NCBI RefSeq assembly: GCF_014697475.1
Contig: NZ_JACJRV010000011.1
Coordinates: forward strand, 1-64,000
Direction: 5' to 3'
Source of the DNA: Nostoc sp. FACHB-152
GTDB taxonomy: Bacteria; Cyanobacteriota; Cyanobacteriia; Cyanobacteriales; Nostocaceae
DNA length: 64,000 nt
The notes under the pieces are model-generated. The model did no database searches and was not told the origin of the DNA. It saw nothing but the letters and a program-made list of their open reading frames with translations. Shown here one piece after another: positions 7,767-16,161 of this stretch (its first letter is position 1; the number at the start of each line of letters is the position of its first letter). The translations under genes and the position numbers were made by a program.

Positions 7767-8843
7767 ATGTGGAAATCAGCATTAATCCTAGCGATCGCAC
7801 CTTTAATCTTAACCATCGCTGGCTGTAGTGGAGAATCAGGTCAAACAGCAAATACACCTGCTACTCCTGGTGGTTCCACAACGCAAGCCACTCGAAATCG
7901 TTGGGATACTATCAAAAGCCGTGGTCAGGTAATTTGTGGCGTTAGTGGTGAAGTACCAGGGTTTAGTTTTGTGACAACTGACGGTAAATACAGTGGGATC
8001 GATGTAGATATTTGCCGAGGTGTAGCAGCAGCTTTATTTGATAACCCAGATGCCGTAGAATTTCGCAATCTCAACGCTAAAGAGCGATTTACAGCTTTAC
8101 AAACTGGGGAAGTAGATATTCTCAGCCGCAACACTACTTGGACACTCAGCCGTGATACTTCGGTAGGCTTAGAATTCGCACCTGTCGTCTTTTATGATGG
8201 TCAAGCGATTATGGTTCGCAAAAATAGCAACATTAAATCTCTCGCTGACCTCAAAAATAAAGCAATCTGCGTGCAAACTGGCACTACTACCGAACAGAAC
8301 TTAGCAGACCAAATGCGGAAGCGGGGAATAGCTTACAAACCCGTTGTTTTTGAAGACGTGAATATTACCTTCGCTACCTACGCTGAAGGACGCTGCGACG
8401 GAATTACAGCCGACCGTTCTGCTTTGGTTTCGCGGCGTTCACTCTTACCTAAACCAGAAGATAACGTAATTCTTGATGAAGTCATCTCCTCAGAACCTCT
8501 AGCACCAGCAGTCGCTAAAGGAGATAGTAGGTGGGGAGATATTGTGAAATGGGTAGTCTATTCCTTAGTCAAAGCTGAAGAGTTGGGCATTACTTCCCAA
8601 AATATTGCTCAATTTGCCAATAGTACTGATCCTGATGTCAAACGCTTTTTAGGTCAAGAAGGCAACTTAGGAGAAGGACTCGGCTTAACCAACGATTTCG
8701 CTGCCAGAATAATCAAACACGTTGGTAACTATGCTGAAGTATACGATCGCAACCTTGGCCCCAAAACAAAGTTCAATCTCGTTCGCGGTCAAAATCAACT
8801 CTGGTCAAAAGGTGGACTACTTTATTCTCCACCATTCCGTTAG
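7767..8843 (+). CDS. natF: Periplasmic amino-acid-binding lipoprotein of the N-II permease
   Basis: The 358-residue protein starts with a lipoprotein signal (lipobox TIAGC, Cys at about 20), then a low-complexity linker and a family-3 solute-binding domain. Recognisable parts are GQVICGVSGEVPGFSF, GIDVDICRGVAAALF, LQTGEVDILSRNTTWTLSRD, and the hinge-region CVQTGTTTEQNLADQM. It belongs to the general L-amino-acid binding group (AapJ/BztA type). With natG, natH and bgtA downstream it reproduces the N-II permease known from Nostoc PCC 7120, which takes up acidic and neutral amino acids. Such uptake also recaptures amino acids leaking from cells in a nitrogen-fixing filament. Gene symbol by synteny and family, not by direct alignment. 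Confidence 0.88.
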   Translation: MWKSALILAIAPLILTIAGCSGESGQTANTPATPGGSTTQATRNRWDTIKSRGQVICGVSGEVPGFSFVTTDGKYSGIDVDICRGVAAALFDNPDAVEFRNLNAKERFTALQTGEVDILSRNTTWTLSRDTSVGLEFAPVVFYDGQAIMVRKNSNIKSLADLKNKAICVQTGTTTEQNLADQMRKRGIAYKPVVFEDVNITFATYAEGRCDGITADRSALVSRRSLLPKPEDNVILDEVISSEPLAPAVAKGDSRWGDIVKWVVYSLVKAEELGITSQNIAQFANSTDPDVKRFLGQEGNLGEGLGLTNDFAARIIKHVGNYAEVYDRNLGPKTKFNLVRGQNQLWSKGGLLYSPPFR

Positions 8844-8868
8844 AAGATAGCAGAGCAGAGAAGAACTA

Positions 8869-8889
8869 TTGACAAATGACAAATGACCA
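8869..8889. repeat. STRR: three heptamers covering the natG start
   Basis: TTGACAA, ATGACAA and ATGACCA in tandem. The third unit contains the natG start codon (ATG 8883-8885), and the second contains an out-of-frame ATG (8876) seven bases upstream. No good Shine-Dalgarno sequence is left between the repeat and natG. Confidence 0.8.
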
Positions 8890-9809
8890 ATTCCAAACCA
8901 CCCATTTGGCGTAACAGTCGCTTTTGGCAAATCACTGCACAATTCATGGCTGTATTTTTAGCTGCGATTTTGGTAACAATACTTTGGAGTAATCTCAACC
9001 GCAACTTACAGCAATTAGGTATTCAATTTGGATTTGATTTTCTCAAACAGCAAGCATCTTTTGATATTGGTGAAACCCCAATTTCTTACACAGCAACTGA
9101 TACATATACTCGTGCTTTGTGGGTTGGTTTAATTAACACATTACGTGTGGCACTTGCTGGAATTTTTTTCACCACAATTGTCGGGATAACTGCCGGGATT
9201 GCTCGGTTATCGGATAACTGGTTAGTGCGGAATATCAGCTTAGTTTATGTAGAAGTTTTCCGCAATACACCCTTACTTATACAATTACTATTCTGGTACT
9301 TTGCTGTTTTTTTGAGTTTTCCCAAGGCTGATAATAAAGTCTCTTTTTGGGGTTTGATAAGCCTCAGCCAAAATGGTATTGATTTGCCTGGGGTTCATTT
9401 TTCGCCTGAGTTTTCGGCTTTACTGCTGGGATTGATTTTTTACACAGGTGGATTTATTGCAGAAATTGTTCGAGGTGGGATTCAATCAGTACCTAAAGGA
9501 CAATGGGAAGCGGCGCGATCGCTTGGCTTAAAACCGGGATTAGTCATGCGGCTTGTAATTTTTCCCCAAGCCTTGCGGGTGATTATTCCGCCATTGACGA
9601 GTCAATATCTGAATTTGACGAAAAATTCTAGTTTAGCGATCGCAATTGGTTATCCTGATCTTTATTTCGTTTCTTCCACCACCTTCAATCAAACTGGGAA
9701 AGCCGTAGAAGTGGTTTTACTACTTGCACTAACTTACCTCACCCTCAGCTTGACTATCTCCATAATTATGAATTTGCTCAATCGCACCGTCAAAATTCAA
9801 GAGAGATAG
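8883..9809 (+). CDS. natG: Amino-acid ABC permease subunit
   Basis: This 308-residue membrane protein has a first helix near residues 15-36, a periplasmic stretch and then the His/Glu/Gln-type permease core. Motifs in the core are YTRALWVGLINTLRVAL at its start, VEVFRNTPLLIQLLFWY, and the EAA loop QWEAARSLGLKPG near residue 209, which docks onto the ATPase BgtA. It pairs with NatH as the heterodimeric channel of the N-II permease. It starts 39 bases after natF and ends 22 bases before natH, so it is in the middle of an operon. The chosen ATG is at 8883, inside a heptamer repeat; the earlier ATG at 8876 is out of frame. Confidence 0.9.
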   Translation: MTNSKPPIWRNSRFWQITAQFMAVFLAAILVTILWSNLNRNLQQLGIQFGFDFLKQQASFDIGETPISYTATDTYTRALWVGLINTLRVALAGIFFTTIVGITAGIARLSDNWLVRNISLVYVEVFRNTPLLIQLLFWYFAVFLSFPKADNKVSFWGLISLSQNGIDLPGVHFSPEFSALLLGLIFYTGGFIAEIVRGGIQSVPKGQWEAARSLGLKPGLVMRLVIFPQALRVIIPPLTSQYLNLTKNSSLAIAIGYPDLYFVSSTTFNQTGKAVEVVLLLALTYLTLSLTISIIMNLLNRTVKIQER

Positions 9810-9831
9810 TTTATTAGATGGAGAAATTATT

Positions 9832-11007
9832 ATGATAAATAATCTACAATCATCAAACCAAAATCACCAAGTTTTATGGTTGCGTCAAAATTTATTTAAT
9901 ACTTGGTATAACAGTTTATTAACTATTGTCTGTTTAGGATTTTTGTTTTGGTCTTTGCGTGAATTTGTGACTTGGGCAACTACTCAAGCACAATGGACAG
10001 TGATTCAGGCTAACTTACGTTTGTTTTTAGTTGGGAGATTTCCGCAAACGCTATATTGGAGAGTTTGGATTGTATTAGCAATCGCTTCTCTTTTATTCTC
10101 TATAAGTAGTGGCATTTTATTTAGTAAACAACAGAATAACAAATTTGAATTTGCTATTTTTGCTTTTATTTCTAGTTTTTTATTAATTTTTCTGCCCCTA
10201 GATTTAACGTCACGCCTGTGGTTATTGCTAATTGCAGTTTTAATCTTGGTAGGCTTTTGGGTAGGAAAAAAATTTGCTCAAGCAATAGCTCCTTGGCTTT
10301 CTCTAATCTGGCTATTATCTTTTCCTGTAATTATATGGCTAATTGGTGGCGGTTTGGGCTTACAACCTGTACCCACAAGTTTGTGGAATGGTTTAATACT
10401 CACGCTGCTAATGGCTCTAGTCAGTATTGTACTTTCTTTTCCCATAGGAATTTTATTAGCGTTAGGGCGTACTAGCAGTCTGCCTATATTACGTTGGTTT
10501 TCTATTTTATATATCGAAATTGTAAGAGGAGTACCATTAATTGGAGTTTTGTTTCTTGCTCAGGTAATGTTGCCTTTATTTTTGCCAACAGAGTGGCGTT
10601 TAGATAGAGTAATTCGAGGAATTGCTGGATTAGTTCTATTTAGTGCTGCTTATATGGCAGAAAATGTGCGTGGTGGACTTCAATCAATTCCCCGTGGACA
10701 AATTGAAGCCGCAAAAGCATTAGGATTGCAGACATATTTAGTAATTTTATTAATTGTTCTACCCCAGGCTTTACGTGCTGTTATTCCAGCGATTGTAGGT
10801 CAATTTATCGGCTTGTTTAAAGATACTTCGCTCTTGTCATTAGTAGGTTTAGTAGAACTAACTGGTATTTCCCGCTCTATATTGGCACAGCCACAGTTTA
10901 TCGGACGTTATAAAGAAGTATATTTATTTGGTGGATTAATTTATTGGATATTTTGTTATTCAATGTCCTTAGCATCACGACACTTAGAAAAGCAGCTAAA
11001 TAATTAG
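9832..11007 (+). CDS. natH: Amino-acid ABC permease subunit
   Basis: This 391-residue protein has five to six extra hydrophobic segments in its N-terminal half before the permease domain, as in AapM/BztC-type subunits. In the C-terminal half LWNGLILTLLMALVSIVLSF, IEIVRGVPLIGVLFLAQVM and the EAA loop QIEAAKALGLQT (about residue 290) are clear. It forms the channel with NatG and is energised by BgtA. ATG 9832 is preceded by GGAGAAATTATT, a plausible ribosome site. The TAG stop (11005-11007) is the first triplet of a heptamer repeat, which then fills the space before bgtA. Confidence 0.9.
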   Translation: MINNLQSSNQNHQVLWLRQNLFNTWYNSLLTIVCLGFLFWSLREFVTWATTQAQWTVIQANLRLFLVGRFPQTLYWRVWIVLAIASLLFSISSGILFSKQQNNKFEFAIFAFISSFLLIFLPLDLTSRLWLLLIAVLILVGFWVGKKFAQAIAPWLSLIWLLSFPVIIWLIGGGLGLQPVPTSLWNGLILTLLMALVSIVLSFPIGILLALGRTSSLPILRWFSILYIEIVRGVPLIGVLFLAQVMLPLFLPTEWRLDRVIRGIAGLVLFSAAYMAENVRGGLQSIPRGQIEAAKALGLQTYLVILLIVLPQALRAVIPAIVGQFIGLFKDTSLLSLVGLVELTGISRSILAQPQFIGRYKEVYLFGGLIYWIFCYSMSLASRHLEKQLNN

Positions 11008-11039
11008 TTAATAGTCAATAGTCATTTGTCCATAGTTAA
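11005..11039. repeat. STRR: five heptamers at the end of natH
   Basis: TAGTTAA, TAGTCAA, TAGTCAT, TTGTCCA, TAGTTAA in tandem. The first three bases are the natH stop codon. Located in the 205-base gap between natH and bgtA. Confidence 0.8.
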
Positions 11040-11212
11040 TGCTCTTTATTTGAAAACGGTGTCAAACTCTCTCTAGCTTTCTTTCTTTGTGTACGTTGTG
11101 GTTTGTTTCTTTCGTATTGAACTTACTCGCAACTTCATACAAAATTATTAAAAAATTTTTGTTGAGTCTAATTTAAAACATAAAACTATTTTTGATAGAA
11201 AGGATAAAGTAA

Positions 11213-11956
11213 ATGATAAAAGAACAAACACAAATAATTATTGCTGAAGATGTTCATAAATGGTATGGGAAATTCCACGTGCTTAAAGGAGTAAGTTTAA
11301 CAGTTGCTCGTGGAGAAGTTGTAGTTTTAATGGGGCCTTCTGGTTCAGGGAAATCAACCTTTATTCGGACATTTAATGCTTTAGAAGAATACCACCAAGG
11401 AAAAATTATTATTGACGGTATCACCCTTAGTAATGACTTGCGAAATATTGACGCAATTCGGCAAGAGGTAGGAATGGTTTTTCAACAGTTTAATTTGTTT
11501 CCACATCTCACCGTACTGCAAAACATTACGTTAGCCCCAATTTGGGTGCGTCGCTGGACGAAAGCTAAAGCCGAAGAATTAGCAATGCAACTTTTAGAGA
11601 GAGTAGGAATATTAGAACAGGCGCGAAAATATCCCGGACAATTATCTGGTGGACAACAACAGCGAGTAGCGATCGCTCGTGCATTAGCCATGCAGCCTAA
11701 AATTATGCTATTCGATGAACCCACCTCAGCATTAGACCCTGAAATGGTACGCGAAGTATTAGATGTCATGCGCGGTCTAGCGCGTGATGGCATGACAATG
11801 GTTGTAGTTACCCACGAAGTCGGATTTGCTCGTGAAGTTGCTGACCGAGTAATTTTAATGGATGGTGGTTCACTAGTAGAGTCAGCAACACCTGATAATT
11901 TTTTTACTAAACCTCAAGAAGATAGAACTCGCCAATTTTTGTCTCAAATTCTTTAG
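11213..11956 (+). CDS. bgtA: Amino-acid ABC transporter ATPase
   Basis: This 247-residue polar-amino-acid ABC ATPase has all motifs: Walker [10 protein letters not shown] (41-49), Q-loop [12 protein letters not shown], signature LSGGQQQR (about 144-151), Walker [13 protein letters not shown] (about 164) and the switch His in [10 protein letters not shown]. It powers NatG/NatH. In Nostoc PCC 7120 the equivalent ATPase is shared with the basic amino acid permease Bgt, hence the name. The 205-base gap from natH contains a heptamer array and may hold its own promoter. AGAAAGGATAAAGTAA precedes the ATG as a good ribosome-binding site. Confidence 0.9.
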   Translation: MIKEQTQIIIAEDVHKWYGKFHVLKGVSLTVARGEVVVLMGPSGSGKSTFIRTFNALEEYHQGKIIIDGITLSNDLRNIDAIRQEVGMVFQQFNLFPHLTVLQNITLAPIWVRRWTKAKAEELAMQLLERVGILEQARKYPGQLSGGQQQRVAIARALAMQPKIMLFDEPTSALDPEMVREVLDVMRGLARDGMTMVVVTHEVGFAREVADRVILMDGGSLVESATPDNFFTKPQEDRTRQFLSQIL

Positions 11957-12068
11957 CTATTAAAATTTAGGCAAAAATCTTTTTAACTCTTTGTTGTATT
12001 CTGCCAAATTTTACCGATTTTTTAACTACATCATAAACATTAGTAGTTACAAAAAATGAGAAGATAAT

Positions 12069-12150
12069 CATGCTTTTCGTGATGTCACGGCAATCTAGGA
12101 TTGCTGATGGCATTCTCAGTCTCTCCAAGCATTTTTGGAGGGCTTTTTTT
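12069..12150 (+). ncRNA. Candidate structured small RNA or 3'UTR
   Basis: A run of stems ends in a terminator: CGTG/CACG (12078-12089), GCAATC/GATTGC with a 3-nt loop (12090-12104), both enclosed by ATGC (12070-12073) and GCAT (12110-12113), then the terminator hairpin at 12123. No ORF. It starts about 110 bases after bgtA. It could be a free-standing sRNA or simply the bgtA 3' end. I do not recognise the family. Confidence 0.35.
12121..12150 (+). terminator. Intrinsic terminator downstream of bgtA
   Basis: Stem CTCCAA (12123-12128) with TTGGAG (12135-12140), then GGC and seven T residues. Confidence 0.8.
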
Positions 12151-12369
12151 AACTAAAATTCTTAAGTCTCTAGAGGGAAAACTCAAATTTAGCGAAATGA
12201 AAAAATATTTAAAATTATTAAAAATAATAGAATATATTTTTTTGAAGTATATCAAGTAAATAAAATAATCTGGGTTAGTTAATCCTCACGTAACTTGTGT
12301 GACTAAAACAACCTGTTGAAAAAACTTTTTAGATATCCTCTATGCAGACTCATCCATAATTGGTATCAT

Positions 12370-12867
12370 ATGTTTCAAAAAACGCTTCTCAAGATTAACA
12401 CCTTGCAAAATATGGCAAACAATTTAATGTCAGGTTTGTTAAAAATATCTAACAGTGCGGTTTTATGTTTCTTCATTGCACCTACTGCAATATCATTTAA
12501 TACCGATATAGTCCAAGCACAAACTATAAGTATAGTGCCTTCCCAATACAGAGGTGTTTGGCGTGGTTATGGTGTTCAAATAAACCCTAGCAGCGAATGG
12601 TCAGTATTAATTGCAATCACAGGTGGTGAGGTTGATTCTGTTGTTGGTACAATTGCATACCCATCACTTCGCTGTGGTGGAGAGCTAAGTTTACGTCGTG
12701 TAAGCAATAACAATTCTATCGAATTATCTGAAAGCATTACTTACGGTAATTGTATTAATAATGGAACGATAAATCTTAAGACTTCATCAGCCAGAGGTTT
12801 AGAATACGTTTGGCAAAAAGATTTTACTCAAGCTACTGCTAGATTACAGAAAATCAGCAGTAATTAA
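12370..12867 (+). CDS. Secreted protein, family of unknown function
   Basis: A hydrophobic signal region (AVLCFFIAPTAISF) ends near VQAQ, so the mature protein starts around TISIVPSQYRG and has about 110 residues. The mature part (YRGVWRGYGVQ, VVGTIAYPSLRCGGELSL, IELSESITYGNC) looks like a small beta-rich module that I remember at the C-termini of some cyanobacterial Ser/Thr kinases and repeat proteins; here it stands alone. Two Cys (in LRCGG and GNCINNG) could form a disulfide in the periplasm. The start is uncertain: TTG 12316 and ATGs at 12370, 12412 and 12427 are all in frame, and the signal peptide fits the last two best. Function unknown. Confidence 0.6.
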   Translation: MFQKTLLKINTLQNMANNLMSGLLKISNSAVLCFFIAPTAISFNTDIVQAQTISIVPSQYRGVWRGYGVQINPSSEWSVLIAITGGEVDSVVGTIAYPSLRCGGELSLRRVSNNNSIELSESITYGNCINNGTINLKTSSARGLEYVWQKDFTQATARLQKISSN

Positions 12868-12974
12868 ATAATCTAGCTGGAGAAGAGGAGCTTGCCAAAG
12901 ATATTTAACCTTTCCTCTTTTCTACATCCTGTGAAGAATCAGAGTTTGAACCAACTATTTGTAGCTGTTTCTTA

Positions 12975-13802
12975 TCAATCTTGTTGATGCGAAAACTTGT
13001 AAGCACCCCAGAAAGATAGAGCGATCGCCACCACTAATAAAATCGGTATACTGTACCAAGGAAATTCCGATAAGGGTGAATAAGCTGCCGCACGTAATCC
13101 TGTACTAACGTAAGTTAGAGGCAACAAATAAACTACAAATTTCAACGCTAGTGGTAAAGTGCTGGGATCGAAAAAGGTTGCACCTAAGAAGGACATCGGC
13201 ACAATCACGAAGTTGTTATATAGTCCCACAGATTCGAGCGATCGCACACTCAAGCCGACAATTACCCCTAACCCAGCAAATACGGCACAATTCAGCACTA
13301 ACAACAGCAAAAATAAGGGATTGAGAAAATTCCAATTACCAGTAAACAGCAACGCTATCAAAATCACAGATCCCGAAGTCATCAGTCCCCGCACAACTCC
13401 CGCAAGCATTTTACCAATGTGCTGGGCTAATGGATTTATGGGAACCAGCAACAACTCTTCAAAGGTTTTGGTAAATAGCCTTTCTCCACAAATCGAAAAT
13501 GTTGTACCGCCAAAGCTAATCGTCATCGACGATAGAGCGACCATCCCTGGCAAAATAAACTCTAGATAGTTATTGTAATTGCCAGTAATACCAGAGCCTG
13601 GTCTAATTGAACTACCCAAGCCCAAACCAAAAGCTAATATATATATCAGTGGAGATACTAAACCTGTCGCCGCTACTTGCGTAATTCTGGCGCGTAACTT
13701 TAACCACTCTCCCCAGAAAATAGTCAGACTATCAGTAAAAAGAAGTTGAAATTGCGCTGGTTTAAAATTTGTTGCGTAGGCTAACGACTTTTGAGATGTC
13801 AC
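12975..13802 (-). CDS. ABC-2 type transporter permease
   Basis: This 275-residue protein has the six-helix ABC-2 layout. An amphipathic N-terminal stretch (FWGEWLKLRARITQ) is followed by helices including GLVSPLIYILAFGLGLG. The cytosolic coupling region LFTKTFEELLLVPINPLAQHIGKML comes next, and the last helix pairs end near residue 270. Members export polysaccharides, lipids or drugs with a separate ATPase, but no ATPase gene is adjacent, so the partner is elsewhere. The start codon is GTG (13802-13800). A HIP1 site lies near each end of the gene. Substrate unknown. Confidence 0.85.
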   Translation of the reverse strand: MTSQKSLAYATNFKPAQFQLLFTDSLTIFWGEWLKLRARITQVAATGLVSPLIYILAFGLGLGSSIRPGSGITGNYNNYLEFILPGMVALSSMTISFGGTTFSICGERLFTKTFEELLLVPINPLAQHIGKMLAGVVRGLMTSGSVILIALLFTGNWNFLNPLFLLLLVLNCAVFAGLGVIVGLSVRSLESVGLYNNFVIVPMSFLGATFFDPSTLPLALKFVVYLLPLTYVSTGLRAAAYSPLSEFPWYSIPILLVVAIALSFWGAYKFSHQQD

Positions 13803-14037
13803 TTTCTTGCAGTTACTTATCCAAGTTTTCTATGATATTACTTTACAATTTTTTACACCTTCCTCTACTATAGGTAGCAAAAATTGCTTAGATAATCTTG
13901 AAAAATGATTTTAAATAGACTAACTGCAAACAAAACAAAAACTAGCAGACAATTATCCTGAAGAATCGGCATACTGAAATAGGGGGGGTAGTTCAGACCT
14001 CTCCCAGCTTTCCGAAACGTGACTATGCCAAGCAAAA

Positions 14038-14577
14038 ATGAGACGTAAATCTACTGGTAGATCAGCCACAACACCAAAGCCTCAAGCTTTCCAGCCTTCT
14101 TTATTTAACCTCACCACGATCGCAATTTTGGGAGGGGTGCTGGTTTTAGGGATTGGAATTGGGATTGCTTTTAGCTCTACAACCACTTTATCGCCAGCAA
14201 ATGTGGCTTCGCGGGAATTCATTGATACAAGAGCGCCAAATCCAGAAATTTGTGTGCAGTATGGTCCTAGTGCAATGGTAATGGATGCCAGATTATTTGT
14301 GACACTCAACCCCTTTAATGTTTATGTTGCTCAACCAAGTATGCGTCCGGGCTGCGTACTGCGTCAAAATAACTGGGCAATTTTAGAACAGCGAAAACTG
14401 GTAACTTCTGATCAAGTCAGAGATTGTAAAAATCGCCTGAATACCTTTGGTTTTACTGGCAGCTTGGATAGCGAAAATCCTGATATTAGATGTATTTATC
14501 AAAACGAAGCCGCACAAAACTTTTTCACCTCTCAACCTGGAGCCGTTGGCTCACCTCAAGAAACAGATAGATTTTAG
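14038..14577 (+). CDS. DUF3172 family membrane-anchored protein
   Basis: This 179-residue protein has a basic N-terminus (MRRKSTGRS), one membrane helix (about residues 28-48, IAILGGVLVLGIGIGIAF) and a soluble domain outside the cytosol. The domain contains the family landmarks NPEICVQYGPSAMVMDARLF, LNPFNVYVAQPSMRPGCVLR and VRDCKNRLNTFGFTG, with four conserved-looking Cys. I recognise it as the cyanobacterial and plastid DUF3172 group; its role is not known. It stands alone between genes on the other strand. Confidence 0.8.
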   Translation: MRRKSTGRSATTPKPQAFQPSLFNLTTIAILGGVLVLGIGIGIAFSSTTTLSPANVASREFIDTRAPNPEICVQYGPSAMVMDARLFVTLNPFNVYVAQPSMRPGCVLRQNNWAILEQRKLVTSDQVRDCKNRLNTFGFTGSLDSENPDIRCIYQNEAAQNFFTSQPGAVGSPQETDRF

Positions 14578-14639
14578 TGTGTGAAGACTAGATGGTGCAG
14601 AAAACAGAGAAAGCAAACTGAGATTTCTGCTGTACTGCA

Positions 14640-15518
14640 CTAGTACCTGTATCTGGGTTTGGGAAGAGGTTGACCAAACTCAATTACTTCAATTTGGAGT
14701 TCATCAGGTGGATACTTAGAACTGCTCGGAACTGTTGGGACAGGAAAACTAGGAATCGCTACAGATGGAATGTTATTTAAATTCCCGGCTTGATTTGGGA
14801 AGTTAGGTGGAGGAAGAATCGAGCCTTGTAGTTGATAAGAATTATTAGGAGCTAGCGGCGGTACTGTGATATATAGTTGCTGCTGATTAGTTGTGATTGT
14901 CGGTAAGGTAGTAGGCAACTGTGGGTAATTTGAGCTAGAAGGCAGGTTGCTGCTAGGTATTTGAGGATAATAATTATATGGATTTGTTCCAGGCTGTAAG
15001 TTTACTGGTGGACTAGAACGACTGTAAACAGAAGCAGGCTGTAAGTTTACTGGTGGGCTAGAACGACCATAACGAGCAGTAACAGTACGTAATACCCAGC
15101 GTGTAGGGTTAGAGCGCGAAACAGGTTGTAGTTTTACCTGTTTGGGATCTAAAAAAGCCCCATCTGCTAAATCTAAAACTATGCGAGTCATGCTGGCATT
15201 CAATTGAGAAACACGAATGCTTTGAATTGCCCCAGAATAATTTTGTTTGGTGGAAACATAACCCAATTTGGTTTCTGGCAGGTCAATGACAAGACGCGGA
15301 GGTTGAGAAAGATAAAAGTAGTGCGGAGTTGTGCCTGCGGACAGAGTAAACTCTAATTTGGAAGCTTTGGGATCAAATCGCCAATTATTGAGTTTAGCGA
15401 CTGGTGTAGTAGTAATTGCAGCCTCAGAAGCCATGATGATATATAAGCTAAATAAGCTGATACCAATTAATGGCTGACTCCAAGAGATACACCGCTTAGT
15501 TTTTGGTCTTGTATGCAT
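14640..15518 (-). CDS. AMIN domain-containing secreted protein
   Basis: After an N-terminal signal or anchor helix (about residues 14-32), residues 45-140 form an AMIN domain: NWRFDPKASKLEFTLSAG, PRLVIDLPETKLG, IQSIRVSQLNASMTRIVLDL. AMIN domains bind peptidoglycan or associate with secretins, for example in AmiC amidases and PilQ. Here no amidase domain follows. The rest is a Pro/Ser/Asn-rich disordered tail containing a duplicated unit RSSPPVNLQP. The protein is thus probably a periplasmic wall-binding or scaffold protein. It is convergent with the DUF3172 gene. Confidence 0.82.
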   Translation of the reverse strand: MHTRPKTKRCISWSQPLIGISLFSLYIIMASEAAITTTPVAKLNNWRFDPKASKLEFTLSAGTTPHYFYLSQPPRLVIDLPETKLGYVSTKQNYSGAIQSIRVSQLNASMTRIVLDLADGAFLDPKQVKLQPVSRSNPTRWVLRTVTARYGRSSPPVNLQPASVYSRSSPPVNLQPGTNPYNYYPQIPSSNLPSSSNYPQLPTTLPTITTNQQQLYITVPPLAPNNSYQLQGSILPPPNFPNQAGNLNNIPSVAIPSFPVPTVPSSSKYPPDELQIEVIEFGQPLPKPRYRY

Positions 15519-15651
15519 TATTGTTCTGCCTTATGCGTTTAGACATGAGGAAGTTTTGCGGAATTGATCAGAGTGAATTGTAAATTTAAAAGCTTTTAAA
15601 TTTATTAATTATCAATTACCTAGTTCTCCCCTCTATAAATTTGCCCAAATT

Positions 15652-16158
15652 TCAATGGTTAGTTAACTTCTGTGATTGTTCAGAGATTGGTTGTTGGACA
15701 GCAATAAATTTCAAAAGTTTAGAATTATTAAGCGTTAGTTGACCTGTGATTTTACCCTGCTCTGCCAGTTGCATTTGCATTATGGCTGATTGGCTTGAGT
15801 TAGCCTGGGAGTTGGGTGGATTACAAAGGATTTCGGGCGCAACTTTTCCTGATAGATTTAATTGCTGGTCTTTTAGGATACCTGTAAGCGAAAGTTGTTT
15901 TTTAGTCTCTGCATTAGCGTTTTCTGGAACTAAAGAGGCATTTAAGTAAATACCTGATTGTTGAATATTTAAGACAAGAGGATTTAAATCTTTACAGTTT
16001 GGCAAATTTTCAGCCAATTTCACCTGATAACTACCATTAACTACAGGAGGAGCCTTGAGTTTGTTTTCTCCATAGGCGGTAACGGCGTTAAACAACAGTA
16101 GAACTGAAGCTATGGCGATGCCGTAGAAGCTTAAGGATTTAACATTTAGATGATTCAT
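15652..16158 (-). CDS. Exported protein of unknown function, coupled to the antiporter gene
   Basis: This 168-residue protein has a signal peptide (hydrophobic IAIASVLLLFNAVTA, cleavage around TAYG). The mature domain has a beta-rich pattern: VNGSYQVKL, LVLNIQQSGIYLNASLV, LSLTGILKDQQLNLSGKV and ITGQLTLNNSKLLKF. Two Cys (NLPNCKDL and EILCNPP) could pair. The family is not recognised. Its start is only 3 bases after the stop of the upstream CPA2 antiporter gene, so the two are almost certainly translated from one mRNA. A periplasmic accessory role for the antiporter is a guess from that coupling. Confidence 0.65.
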   Translation of the reverse strand: MNHLNVKSLSFYGIAIASVLLLFNAVTAYGENKLKAPPVVNGSYQVKLAENLPNCKDLNPLVLNIQQSGIYLNASLVPENANAETKKQLSLTGILKDQQLNLSGKVAPEILCNPPNSQANSSQSAIMQMQLAEQGKITGQLTLNNSKLLKFIAVQQPISEQSQKLTNH

Positions 16159-16161
16159 GAT

